This document shows, piece by piece, positions 9,205-17,398 of a stretch of 64,000 bases of DNA. The stretch is taken from NCBI RefSeq assembly GCF_000737765.1, contig NZ_JPRI01000002.1, positions 186,001 through 250,000 on the forward strand, given 5' to 3'. The stretch comes from Chryseobacterium vrystaatense. Its GTDB lineage: Bacteria; Bacteroidota; Bacteroidia; Flavobacteriales; Weeksellaceae. The notes beneath the pieces are model-generated. The model saw only the letters and a program-made list of their open reading frames with translations. It searched no databases and was not told the origin of the DNA. Position numbers and translations under genes: made by a program. Each line of letters opens with the position of its first letter. Positions within the stretch are counted from its first letter, which is position 1.

Positions 9205-10239
9205 TCAGTCTTTCAGATAGTTTTGGATGTAGTTTTCCAATGGCTTGGGAAAAGATTTGTCGTGTGATGCCTCAAAGTCTGTAATGATGTACTGATTTTG
9301 CGCCGTAAAACGGCTCCAGACGTCTTCTGACTCCACATCAACGTTTGAAATTTCAATAGTCAGATTCTTATGGGTAAGCTTATGCTTAATTGTTCTGACA
9401 TTCCTGATAAACGGCTCCAGTTCTGTAGAAATGGATACAGGAAATTCAAATAATTTTTTCCAGATGAAATCATCTTTTCTTTGCTGGATCAAAAACTGAC
9501 CGTTTCTGTGTACGAAATAATATTTCAAAGCGAGATCTTCTGCCTTGACTTTTTTTGTTTTGACAGGATAATCGGATGTTTTTTCCAGAGAAAATGCGAG
9601 GCAGTCATCATTTACTGGACATTCACCGCATAGCGGATTTTTAGGCTTACAGATTTCAGATCCCAGATCCATCATAGCCTGATTAAAGTCACCCACATTT
9701 TCAGGCATGACCAAAGCAGCAAGTTGGGAGAAATAGGAAAAGGCTCTTGAATTGGAAATATCGAAGTCATCTGCAAAAATACGGCTTAAAACCCTGTAAA
9801 AATTACCGTCAACAGCTGGCATTTTACCTTCAAAGCAAATGCTTGAAACTGCGGCAGCCGTATACTTGCCTACTCCTTTTAATTTTAATATTTCGTCGTA
9901 GTCAGCAGGAAAAACACCTTGATAGTCATTGATGATCTGTTGTGAGGCTTTATGGATATTAATAGCTCTTGAATAATACCCCAATCCTTTCCAATAAAGG
10001 AGTACTTCATTTTCTTCAGCTTCCGCCAGAGTTTTTACATCCGGGAATCTTTTAATAAAGTTATTATAGTGATTCAGTCCCTGACTGATTCTTGTCTGCT
10101 GAAAAACAATTTCGCAGATCCAGATTTTATAAGGGTCTTTCGTCTGTCTGAAAGGCAGATCTCTTGCATTTTTTCCGTACCAGTTCAGTAATTTATTTCC
10201 AATATGGAGAAAATCTGAGCTTTTATTATCTATTTCCAA
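9205..10239 (-). CDS. mutY: A/G-specific adenine glycosylase MutY
   Basis: MutY removes adenine mispaired with 8-oxoguanine. The 344-aa protein starts with the family motif NARDLPFRQTKDPYKIW (about residues 18-34) and has EIVFQQTR (about 38-45). The helix-hairpin-helix LKGVGKYTAAA (about 113-123) and DGNFYRV (about 138-144) carry the catalytic Asp. The [4Fe-4S] ligands have spacing C-x6-C-x2-C-x5-C in CKPKNPLCGECPVNDDC (about 192-208). A C-terminal NUDIX-like domain that recognises 8-oxoG begins near residue 230. It is the first gene of the unit with gldD, 44 bases upstream of that start. Confidence 0.95.
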   Translation of the reverse strand: MEIDNKSSDFLHIGNKLLNWYGKNARDLPFRQTKDPYKIWICEIVFQQTRISQGLNHYNNFIKRFPDVKTLAEAEENEVLLYWKGLGYYSRAINIHKASQQIINDYQGVFPADYDEILKLKGVGKYTAAAVSSICFEGKMPAVDGNFYRVLSRIFADDFDISNSRAFSYFSQLAALVMPENVGDFNQAMMDLGSEICKPKNPLCGECPVNDDCLAFSLEKTSDYPVKTKKVKAEDLALKYYFVHRNGQFLIQQRKDDFIWKKLFEFPVSISTELEPFIRNVRTIKHKLTHKNLTIEISNVDVESEDVWSRFTAQNQYIITDFEASHDKSFPKPLENYIQNYLKD

Positions 10240-10307
10240 AAACCTTTGTCTGTTTAAAATGATTTCCGGGATGATAAGACTTCATTTCCCGTCATGCAAA
10301 GATAAAA

Positions 10308-10781
10308 TTATTTATCCTTTTTAACGGAGTATACCGGAGCTGTTTTCAGCCACTGATACTTCAGATTTCTGTCGGCCGCGATAAAACGATATCCCTCAAG
10401 CTTTTTCAGATAAAGATAGATGGAGTCGCTTTTAAGCTTAAGTCTCTGATCAGAAAGAAACATAAACGGGTAATCTACTATTGAGTCTCTTACGGTTTTC
10501 ATTACTTTACCTGATCTTACTTTATACAGGAAGAACGTTTTTCCCCTTCCTTTTGAACTATCGGCCAGCTTTACACCTGAGCTTGCTATCACCAGCTCAC
10601 TTCCGTCAAAGCATTCTTCTTCATTCATTATATATGCTTTTCCTTTCTTGTGCTCGTCTTTAAAAAGATCTACTGCATAATGATCTGGTGCCTGATATTT
10701 TTTTTCACATCCCGATAATACAATCAGCAGAAATAAAGGCAGGAAGAAGCTTACACTTTTTTTGATTACATTAATTTTCAT
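10308..10781 (-). CDS. small lipoprotein of unknown function next to tssC
   Basis: A 157-aa lipoprotein precursor. MKINVIKKSV is followed by a hydrophobic stretch and the lipobox LSGC at about residue 25. A longer start at 10817 lies inside the terminator hairpin of tssC, so the start at 10781 is preferred. The mature part is rich in Lys, Asp and Tyr and has no motif I recognise. It lies just downstream of the T6SS sheath genes on the same strand, but a strong terminator separates them. It might be a T6SS accessory or simply a neighbour. Confidence 0.7.
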   Translation of the reverse strand: MKINVIKKSVSFFLPLFLLIVLSGCEKKYQAPDHYAVDLFKDEHKKGKAYIMNEEECFDGSELVIASSGVKLADSSKGRGKTFFLYKVRSGKVMKTVRDSIVDYPFMFLSDQRLKLKSDSIYLYLKKLEGYRFIAADRNLKYQWLKTAPVYSVKKDK

Positions 10782-10795
10782 ATGAATTGGCAGTA

Positions 10796-10825
10796 AAAAA
10801 CCGATGTGAAAATGCATCGGTTTTT
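10796..10825 (-). terminator. rho-independent terminator of tssBC
   Basis: A CCGATG/CATCGG stem with an 8-base loop is flanked by A and T runs. On the minus strand it is followed by six T's, 21-50 bases after the tssC stop. Confidence 0.85.
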
Positions 10826-10846
10826 ATATTTAAAATTAGATTATTA

Positions 10847-12208
10847 TTATTCCTGAGTATATTGTGCATCCCATTCGTTACCATCATCTCCTTTGTGTCC
10901 GTCTAATTTAATAACGAAACTTTTTGTAGGGAAATAAGGGGTCATACGGATATCAAGCCATACTCTGTCTTTGTTTACTCTGTCCTGTTCGAAACGAACG
11001 ATTTTGAACTTTTCAATAAGTTTATCCGGGCCTTTGATATTATCAAGGAATGTTACGATCTGTCTTCTAAGATCATCTTCATTCTTAGCATTCCAGTTTT
11101 CGAAAGCTCTTCTGTTCAGGAAGTCCAGTAAAACCTTAGTTACATAGTCGAATACACGTACTACTGAATAAGTCTGAAGTCCAATATTATCACCGGTAAA
11201 CAGTGTTTTCGCAGAGAATGCCATGATCTTTCCGTATTCGTTAACCATCGGAACAAGACCCATTTTTTCTAACTGAGAAATTTCGCTTTTCTTCAATTCG
11301 AATTTTACAGCATCCACTTCGTTGATATTACCGTGCTTTTTCCCTGCTGCTACCTGAGACATCAGAGTTTTGTGGATTTTACCTGCTAATGAAGTTGAAG
11401 GTGGAAGCTCTACGTTCTCTTCTTCTCCTACTTCTTCGGCTCTTCCTCTACCTACAAGCCAGTTACATGTCATGATTACGTTACTTCTGTGAAGTTCCCC
11501 TCCTGTAAGATTGGCTGAATGGAATAGGTCTACTACATCATCCGGCTTATCAAGGTTGGCAAAATCGGTAACCATCATTACTTTATTTTCGTTACAGATT
11601 TTAGCCCATTTTTCAATGACTTTATTGGATCCTAAATATCCCGGAATAGCCAGAATAGAATAGTTGTCTCTAAGATCTAAACGGTCGTAATAATTTTTGA
11701 ATTCGTCAGAAATAGCATCAATGAATAAAGGATTATCCAAATCTGAAACCTGTTCAAGACTTGCATTGACAATGCTTACGTTATCCACTTTATCCAATTC
11801 TGTGTTTTTGTAGAATTGAGCTACGGTTCTGTAGTTTGTTTCTAACAGACGTACCGCATCAAGGGTATTTTTTAAATTGGTCTTTAAGTTCTGATCAGCT
11901 GCCTGCGCTTTAGTTTTGCAGGTATCCGCCATTTTATCTGCAGATTCATTTCCTTCCAAAAGACTCACCCAAAGGTTTATTTTTTGAAGAAGTTCTTTTC
12001 TTTCATCTGTTTTATTGCTGTCGGTCAGGAAAATTTCTTTCCTGGCTTTTCTAGTCGGGTTCATATTGGCGATACCGTCTACAACGGATTCAACAAAGCC
12101 AAAACCTCCCATTTTATTAAGCTCTGCAAGCGGGTTACCTTTCGGCTGACCTGAGTGTTGCTGCTGACCCTGCTGTTGGCTTTCTTGTGCCTGTAATTTG
12201 CTATCCAT
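10847..12208 (-). CDS. tssC: type VI secretion sheath protein TssC (Bacteroidota T6SS-iii type)
   Basis: TssC and TssB assemble the contractile sheath that drives the T6SS needle. The 453-aa protein resembles the Bacteroidota TssC family (DUF5458). It has a Gln/Ser-rich N-terminal tail and a conserved opening PLAELNKMGGFGFVESVVDG (about residues 27-46). The middle contains NPLFIDAISDEFKNYYDRLD and YSILAIPGYLGSNKVIEKWA, and the C-terminus DIRMTPYFPTKSFVIKLDGH. Cytoplasmic. It lies 21 bases downstream of tssB in a two-gene unit. No other T6SS component (Hcp, VgrG, ClpV-like, membrane complex) is in this window. Confidence 0.85.
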   Translation of the reverse strand: MDSKLQAQESQQQGQQQHSGQPKGNPLAELNKMGGFGFVESVVDGIANMNPTRKARKEIFLTDSNKTDERKELLQKINLWVSLLEGNESADKMADTCKTKAQAADQNLKTNLKNTLDAVRLLETNYRTVAQFYKNTELDKVDNVSIVNASLEQVSDLDNPLFIDAISDEFKNYYDRLDLRDNYSILAIPGYLGSNKVIEKWAKICNENKVMMVTDFANLDKPDDVVDLFHSANLTGGELHRSNVIMTCNWLVGRGRAEEVGEEENVELPPSTSLAGKIHKTLMSQVAAGKKHGNINEVDAVKFELKKSEISQLEKMGLVPMVNEYGKIMAFSAKTLFTGDNIGLQTYSVVRVFDYVTKVLLDFLNRRAFENWNAKNEDDLRRQIVTFLDNIKGPDKLIEKFKIVRFEQDRVNKDRVWLDIRMTPYFPTKSFVIKLDGHKGDDGNEWDAQYTQE

Positions 12209-12229
12209 GATTTGATTTAGTGTAAATAA

Positions 12230-12676
12230 TTATTTTTCAAGTTCTTGTGCCACATCTTTTAATACTTCGATGAACGCAGCTCTGGTCTGGTCATTCTCAA
12301 GCATATTACGCAGAATTTTGTTGGTTTTCAGTTGACGTACGATTTTATTGTACTGCTCCTGCTCCATACTAAGCTGCTGTAAATAGTCTGATTTCTGAGT
12401 AAGATTTTTAGGTGTGAAGTCTGCAAGATTCTGAAAACGGAATTCTTCTTCTACGATACTTCCCTCGTCTGTTTCGTGCTGTACAGCTACAGAAGGTTGA
12501 AAATGCCTGAAGACGTCGTCCACTGACTTTAATCCTGTTATAATTTCAGGGGTATAAGATTCTTCTGTCGTAAGCTGGCTTACTATCAGTGATTTGTTTT
12601 CCTGTATTTCCTGAATAGCTTCATTAGCGTCAACTTTTACTTCGTTCCCGCCAACACCATAATTAAACATTGCCAT
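12230..12676 (-). CDS. tssB: type VI secretion sheath protein TssB (Bacteroidota T6SS-iii type)
   Basis: Small sheath subunit and partner of TssC. The preferred start at 12676 (MAMFNYGVGGNEVKVDANEA) gives 148 aa, the usual size. An open frame extends 43 codons upstream, but that part is low-complexity Asn/Gln and hydrophobic, so it is probably leader sequence. The segment GLKSVDDVFRHFQPSV corresponds to the TssB region that packs on TssC. The helical C-terminus SMEQEQYNKIVRQLKTNK is also typical. Transcribed first, with tssC next. Confidence 0.82.
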   Translation of the reverse strand: MAMFNYGVGGNEVKVDANEAIQEIQENKSLIVSQLTTEESYTPEIITGLKSVDDVFRHFQPSVAVQHETDEGSIVEEEFRFQNLADFTPKNLTQKSDYLQQLSMEQEQYNKIVRQLKTNKILRNMLENDQTRAAFIEVLKDVAQELEK

Positions 12677-12846
12677 ATTATTATTATTTTGAGATTTCTG
12701 ATTTTGGTTTGGATCTGTCTTTGAGTAATTTACCGATGTATCAAATAAATTACCAATCCAATGTTTAAATTTAAAAAAAAACTGTAACATACAAAATTTT
12801 GTCAAGATTTTTCTTGAAATATTTAATTTAACCCATAATACATGTC

Positions 12847-12868
12847 TCGTAAAATCATGACTTTACGA
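12847..12868. promoter_or_regulatory. imperfect palindrome upstream of tssBC
   Basis: TCGTAAA and TTTACGA flank an 8-base centre (ATCATGAC) that is itself near-palindromic. It lies about 170 bases upstream of the tssB start in a region with no gene. It could be an operator for the sheath genes. It is not followed by a T-run, so it is not a terminator. Confidence 0.35.
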
Positions 12869-12894
12869 TGTCACTAAACTATGAAAAAATAAAT

Positions 12895-12924
12895 AAAAAA
12901 CGCATCATTTCTGATGCGTTTTTC
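12895..12924 (-). terminator. rho-independent terminator of the first M13 peptidase gene
   Basis: A CGCATCA/TGATGCG stem with a 4-base loop has A and T runs on either side, so it can act in both directions. It lies 24 bases past the stop at 12948. Confidence 0.85.
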
Positions 12925-12947
12925 TTTTCTAACAATTTTTGGTTATT

Positions 12948-15041
12948 CTACCAAATTTTTATCCTGTCCTTGGGCTCTTTGTACATTTTGTCCCCAGGTT
13001 TTATATCAAATGCTTTACTGAATGCATCCTGATTAACCAGCGGACCGAATGCCCTAAACACTCCGGGAGAGTGCGGATCCGTCTTCACCTGGTTGATCAT
13101 ATACTGATCTGTAGATTTCGTTCTCCATACTGTTGCCCAGCTCATAAAGAATCTCTGATCCTGGGTAAATCCGCTGATTTTTCCCGGATTTCCTTTATCT
13201 TTCAGATACATCTGTAGAGCATCATAAGCTACAGCTACCCCACCAAGGTCTCCGATATTTTCACCGCTTGTAAATTTACCATTCACAAAACTTCCTTTTA
13301 CCGGTTCGTAAGCACTGTACTGAGCAGCCAGCTGTCCTACTTTTGCATCAAAATTCTTACGGTCTTCATCTGTCCACCAGTTGTTAAGGTTTCCATCTCC
13401 GTCAAAACGTGAACCACTGTCATCAAATCCATGAGATATCTCGTGTCCGATCACAGCTCCGATACCTCCAAAATTTACAGCTGCATCTGCTTTAGGATTG
13501 TAAAAAGGAGGCTGAAGTATAGCTGCAGGGAATACGATTTCGTTATTAGAACCGCTATAGTAAGCGTTTACAGTCTGAGGAGTCATTCCCCATTCTGATT
13601 TATCAACTGGTTTTCCTACTTTATCAAGGTTTTTCTGATACTGCCATGCTGCTACATTCTGAAGGTTGGAATACAGGGTTGCTCCTTCTTTTGGAGATCC
13701 TACTTTTAACAGAGTATAATCTTTCCATTTGTCAGGATATGCAATTTTAACTGTAAATTTAGAAAGCTTTTCCTGGGCTTTCACTTTAGTAGCAGGAGAC
13801 ATCCAGTCCATATCACTGATATGCTGTTTGAATGATTTTAAAATATAGTCAATATAGGTCTCCATCTGAGCTTTAGCTTCAGGTGTAAAATATTTCTCAA
13901 CATATAATTTACCGAAAGCCTCGCCAAGAACACCATTTACAAGCGTAAGTCCTCTTTTGTTCATTGGACGCTGTTCTTTCTGACCCTGAAGATATTTCGA
14001 ATAAAAATCAAATCTGATCTGCTCAAGATTGTCATCCAGATTACTGGCATTCCCATTAATTAAATGATATTTTAAATAATCTTTCAGAAGCGGAAGATTT
14101 TTTTCGGTCACAAACTGGTCCATATTCTGGTAATATTTCAGTTCGCCTATGATCACTTTATCTGTATTTACACCTGCATCTTTAAGATATTTAGCCAAAT
14201 TAACATTTTTAACCAATCCTGAAAGTTCAGTTACATTTTTAGGATTGTATCTTAAATTGGCATCTCTGTTCTGCTCAAGTGTCAATAGGTAATTGGCAAG
14301 CTGTTTTTCAAATGTTACCACATTCTGTGCAGCCTGTGCAGCATTTTTATTTCCTAAAACTCCGAATAATTTCCCTACATAAGTCTGGTATTCTGCCAGT
14401 GTTTTAGTATTGGCTTCATTTACTTTCTGATAATAATCTCTTCCCAGTCCCAGATCAGGTCCACCAAGATACACCGCATTCATTTTAGAATTCTTCATAT
14501 CTGCGCCTACTCTCCATCCATAAAAAGAATTATCACCTAATTGGGTTGCTTCCAGAAGATATTTCTGCAGATCATTAAGATTTTTGATTCCGTCAATTTT
14601 TGCTAAATCACCTTTAATAGGTGCCAGCCCCTCAGCATTTCTTTTGCTTACATCCATAAAAGATGCATAGAGATTCTGGATTTTCTGACCTTCAGAACCC
14701 TGAGCATACGATTCTGATAAGATTTTGTTCAAAATATCCAAAGAGGAATCATCCACATTCTCTCTTAAAGCATTGAAAGATCCCCAACTGGCTTTATCTG
14801 AAGGGATCTGGGTAGTTTTGACCCAATTTCCGTTCACGAAGCTAAAAAAGTCATCCTGCGGGCGAATATTCTTATCCATATATGATAAATTGATCCCCTC
14901 TTCTTTTACTTCTTTCACTGGTTCTGCGACAGCAACTTCAGTTTCAGTTTTGGTTTCTGTACTTACAGTTTTAGCCGTTCCGCATGAGTTCAAAAATACA
15001 ATGCCGGAAAGGGCAAGTATTCCAATATTTAGCTTTTTCAT
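12948..15041 (-). CDS. M13-family (neprilysin/PepO-like) zinc metallopeptidase, lipoprotein
   Basis: M13 peptidases cleave short peptides with a single zinc ion. The start at 15041 gives MKKLNIGILALSGIVFLNSC, a lipoprotein signal with the lipobox Cys at residue 20; the extra upstream codons look like non-coding leader. The 697-aa product begins with the family block PQDDFFSFVNGNWV. The substrate-binding NAYYSGSNNEIVFPAAILQP and the zinc motif HEISH in VIGHEISHGFDD follow. The third ligand is in ENIGDLGG, and a C-terminal GDKMY..KDRIKIW ends the protein. It is probably attached in the envelope facing the periplasm. It is a tandem paralogue of the next gene upstream. Confidence 0.92.
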   Translation of the reverse strand: MKKLNIGILALSGIVFLNSCGTAKTVSTETKTETEVAVAEPVKEVKEEGINLSYMDKNIRPQDDFFSFVNGNWVKTTQIPSDKASWGSFNALRENVDDSSLDILNKILSESYAQGSEGQKIQNLYASFMDVSKRNAEGLAPIKGDLAKIDGIKNLNDLQKYLLEATQLGDNSFYGWRVGADMKNSKMNAVYLGGPDLGLGRDYYQKVNEANTKTLAEYQTYVGKLFGVLGNKNAAQAAQNVVTFEKQLANYLLTLEQNRDANLRYNPKNVTELSGLVKNVNLAKYLKDAGVNTDKVIIGELKYYQNMDQFVTEKNLPLLKDYLKYHLINGNASNLDDNLEQIRFDFYSKYLQGQKEQRPMNKRGLTLVNGVLGEAFGKLYVEKYFTPEAKAQMETYIDYILKSFKQHISDMDWMSPATKVKAQEKLSKFTVKIAYPDKWKDYTLLKVGSPKEGATLYSNLQNVAAWQYQKNLDKVGKPVDKSEWGMTPQTVNAYYSGSNNEIVFPAAILQPPFYNPKADAAVNFGGIGAVIGHEISHGFDDSGSRFDGDGNLNNWWTDEDRKNFDAKVGQLAAQYSAYEPVKGSFVNGKFTSGENIGDLGGVAVAYDALQMYLKDKGNPGKISGFTQDQRFFMSWATVWRTKSTDQYMINQVKTDPHSPGVFRAFGPLVNQDAFSKAFDIKPGDKMYKEPKDRIKIW

Positions 15042-15215
15042 TAAAAAAATTTTGATTGTATACAAACTTATCAAATATACAAACTTTAACAATACGAGAT
15101 ACAGGATACGAGATTCCAATTGCTGGGTTTAGATTTGAGTGTTTATGAATATCTGAGCTAAAATATTCTTCTTCAAAACCCGTATCTCAAAACCTCATCC
15201 ACACTATCTAAAAAA

Positions 15216-15245
15216 CAAAAAACCGTTCATTGCTGAACGGTTTTA
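15216..15245 (-). terminator. rho-independent terminator of the second M13 peptidase gene
   Basis: An AACCGTTCA/TGAACGGTT stem with a TTGC loop; on the minus strand it runs into a T-rich tract. It is about 20 bases past the stop at 15263. Confidence 0.85.
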
Positions 15246-15262
15246 CTATTTTTTGGCAGTTA

Positions 15263-17320
15263 TTACCAGATTTTGATTCTTTCTTCAGGAGTTTTGTATA
15301 ATTTATCTCCTTTCTTCACATCAAATGCTTTATAGAAAGCATCAACGTTGATTAATGGACCAAAGCTTCTGAAATATCCCGGAGAGTGCGGGTCAGTTTT
15401 CACCTGGTTCACCATATATTTCTCGCTGGATAAAGTTCTCCAAACCGTTGCCCAGCTCAGGAAGAATCTTTGATCCTGAGTGAATCCGCTGATTTTCCCA
15501 GGATTTCCTTTATCTTTTAAGTACATCTGAAGAGCATCGTAAGCGATGTTTACCCCTCCTAAGTCAGCGATATTTTCACCGTTGGTAAATGTACCGTTTA
15601 CGAAAGTCCCTTTTACCGGCTCATATTTGTCATACTGAGCAGCAAGAGCTTTTGTTGCTTTCTCGAAGTTTGCTTTATCTTCAGGAGTCCACCAATCTAC
15701 AAGGTTTCCGTCTGCATCAAACTGAGCTCCTGAATCATCAAATCCATGGCTCATTTCGTGACCGATAACAGCACCAATTCCTCCGAAATTAACCGCAGCA
15801 TCAGCATTAGGATTGAAGAATGGCGGCTGAAGGATTGCAGCAGGGAATACGATTTCGTTGTTTACCGGATTGTAGTAAGCATTTACCGTTTGTGGTGTCA
15901 TACCCCATTCCGTTTTGTCTACAGCCTTACCGATTTTTGCTAAATCTTTGTTATACTGCCACTCACTGATGTTCTGAAGGTTTTTATATAAAGTTCCGCC
16001 TTTAGCTTCAGGAATGATTTCTAATTTAGAATAATCTTTCCATTTGTCAGGATATGCAACTTTTACAGTGAATTTATTCAGTTTGGTTGTTGCTTTTTCC
16101 TTCGTTACAGAAGACATCCAAGCCAGGTTATTGATGTGAACCGCAAAGCTTTTCTTTAAATAGTCGATCAGTTCAACCATCTGCGCTTTTGCTTCAGCCG
16201 GGAAGTATTTTTCAACGTACAGTTTTCCAAATGCCTCACCAAGAGAACCATTGATAAGCTCGAACCCTCTTTTGTTCAATGCTCTCTGCTCCTGCTGACC
16301 TCTTAGATATTTGCCATAGAAATCAAATCTGGTATTCCCCAGTTTCTCACTTAAGTAAGAAGCACTTCCGTGAATCATATGGAATTTTAAATAATCCTTG
16401 ATTACAGGAAGATTCTGAGCATTTACCAGTTTATCAAAGTTCTTATAATAACCGATTTCTCCGATGATCACTTTATCAGTATTCACCCCTACTTTTTTAA
16501 GATAAGCAGGAATATCTACCCCTTTTACCAATGTTGAAAGTTCAGCCATTGTTCTTGGGTTGTACTGAAGCGTATTGTCACGGCTCTGCTCGTTAGTAAG
16601 ATAAGTCTGTGCAATACTTTTTTCGTAGTCTACAATTCCTTTTGCAGCAGCATCAGCATTTTTATATCCTAATTCTTTAAGCATTGAAGCTACATACTTC
16701 TGATATTCAGCGATAGCCTCAGTGTTTTTTTCGTTTACTTTCTGATAGTAATCTCTTCCTAAACCTAAAGAAGCATTCCCTAAGTAAACAGCATTCATTT
16801 TAGAATCTTTAAGATCTGCATCAATACCCCATCCGTATAAAGTGTTTTCGCCATCTTTAGTTACAGAGATCAGATAGTTCTGAAGGTCAGCAAGACTTTT
16901 GATCGCATCAATTTTATTCAGGTTTGCCTGGATAGGTTTGATACCGTCTGCATTTCTCTTCTCCATATTCATGTATGAAGCATACAGGTCCTGAATTTTT
17001 TTTCCCTCGCTTCCGTCTGCAAATTTATCTTTCAGAAGAGAGTTCAAAATCGTCATTGAGTTGTTGTCTGTATCTTCAGCCAGTTTGTTGAAGCTTCCCC
17101 AGGTCGGTTTGTCAGACGGAATTTTGGCTGTTTTCATCCAAGTTCCGCTTACGTAGTTATAAAAATCATCCTGCGGACGTACAGAAGTATCCATAAGGCT
17201 AATATCAAGGCCTTTATCTGTGCTGTTAACTGCTGTTTTTACTGTTTTTGCCTGTCCGTTCACTGTATTAAGTGAGCAAACTCCTGCCAATAAAAACAAA
17301 GAAAGCGTTAGTTTTTTCAT
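15263..17320 (-). CDS. M13-family zinc metallopeptidase, secreted paralogue
   Basis: The 685-aa precursor has a signal peptide MKKLTLSLFLLAGVCSLNTV with a cleavage site near NGQA and no lipobox, so it should be soluble in the periplasm or exported. It shares nearly all blocks with its neighbour: PQDDFYNYVSGTWM, NAYYNPVNNEIVFPAAILQP, the zinc motif in VIGHEMSHGFDD, ENIADLGG with the third ligand, and a GDKLY...RIKIW ending. The high identity over the full length points to tandem duplication. The two copies differ in how they are anchored. Each has its own terminator, so they are probably transcribed separately. Confidence 0.92.
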   Translation of the reverse strand: MKKLTLSLFLLAGVCSLNTVNGQAKTVKTAVNSTDKGLDISLMDTSVRPQDDFYNYVSGTWMKTAKIPSDKPTWGSFNKLAEDTDNNSMTILNSLLKDKFADGSEGKKIQDLYASYMNMEKRNADGIKPIQANLNKIDAIKSLADLQNYLISVTKDGENTLYGWGIDADLKDSKMNAVYLGNASLGLGRDYYQKVNEKNTEAIAEYQKYVASMLKELGYKNADAAAKGIVDYEKSIAQTYLTNEQSRDNTLQYNPRTMAELSTLVKGVDIPAYLKKVGVNTDKVIIGEIGYYKNFDKLVNAQNLPVIKDYLKFHMIHGSASYLSEKLGNTRFDFYGKYLRGQQEQRALNKRGFELINGSLGEAFGKLYVEKYFPAEAKAQMVELIDYLKKSFAVHINNLAWMSSVTKEKATTKLNKFTVKVAYPDKWKDYSKLEIIPEAKGGTLYKNLQNISEWQYNKDLAKIGKAVDKTEWGMTPQTVNAYYNPVNNEIVFPAAILQPPFFNPNADAAVNFGGIGAVIGHEMSHGFDDSGAQFDADGNLVDWWTPEDKANFEKATKALAAQYDKYEPVKGTFVNGTFTNGENIADLGGVNIAYDALQMYLKDKGNPGKISGFTQDQRFFLSWATVWRTLSSEKYMVNQVKTDPHSPGYFRSFGPLINVDAFYKAFDVKKGDKLYKTPEERIKIW

Positions 17321-17398
17321 TATGATAGCAATTTTATATAATATGTCTCTTCTTTTTATAATTTGTTACTTTTTATAAATAACAAATTTAAACAAATA

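Noticed and set aside
10782..10817. Longer start of the lipoprotein next to tssC
   Set aside because: It lies inside the terminator hairpin of tssC and spoils the signal peptide.
12677..12805. Extended N-terminus for TssB
   Set aside because: Low-complexity Asn/Gln and hydrophobic codons do not match the family; the ATG at 12676 gives the usual length.
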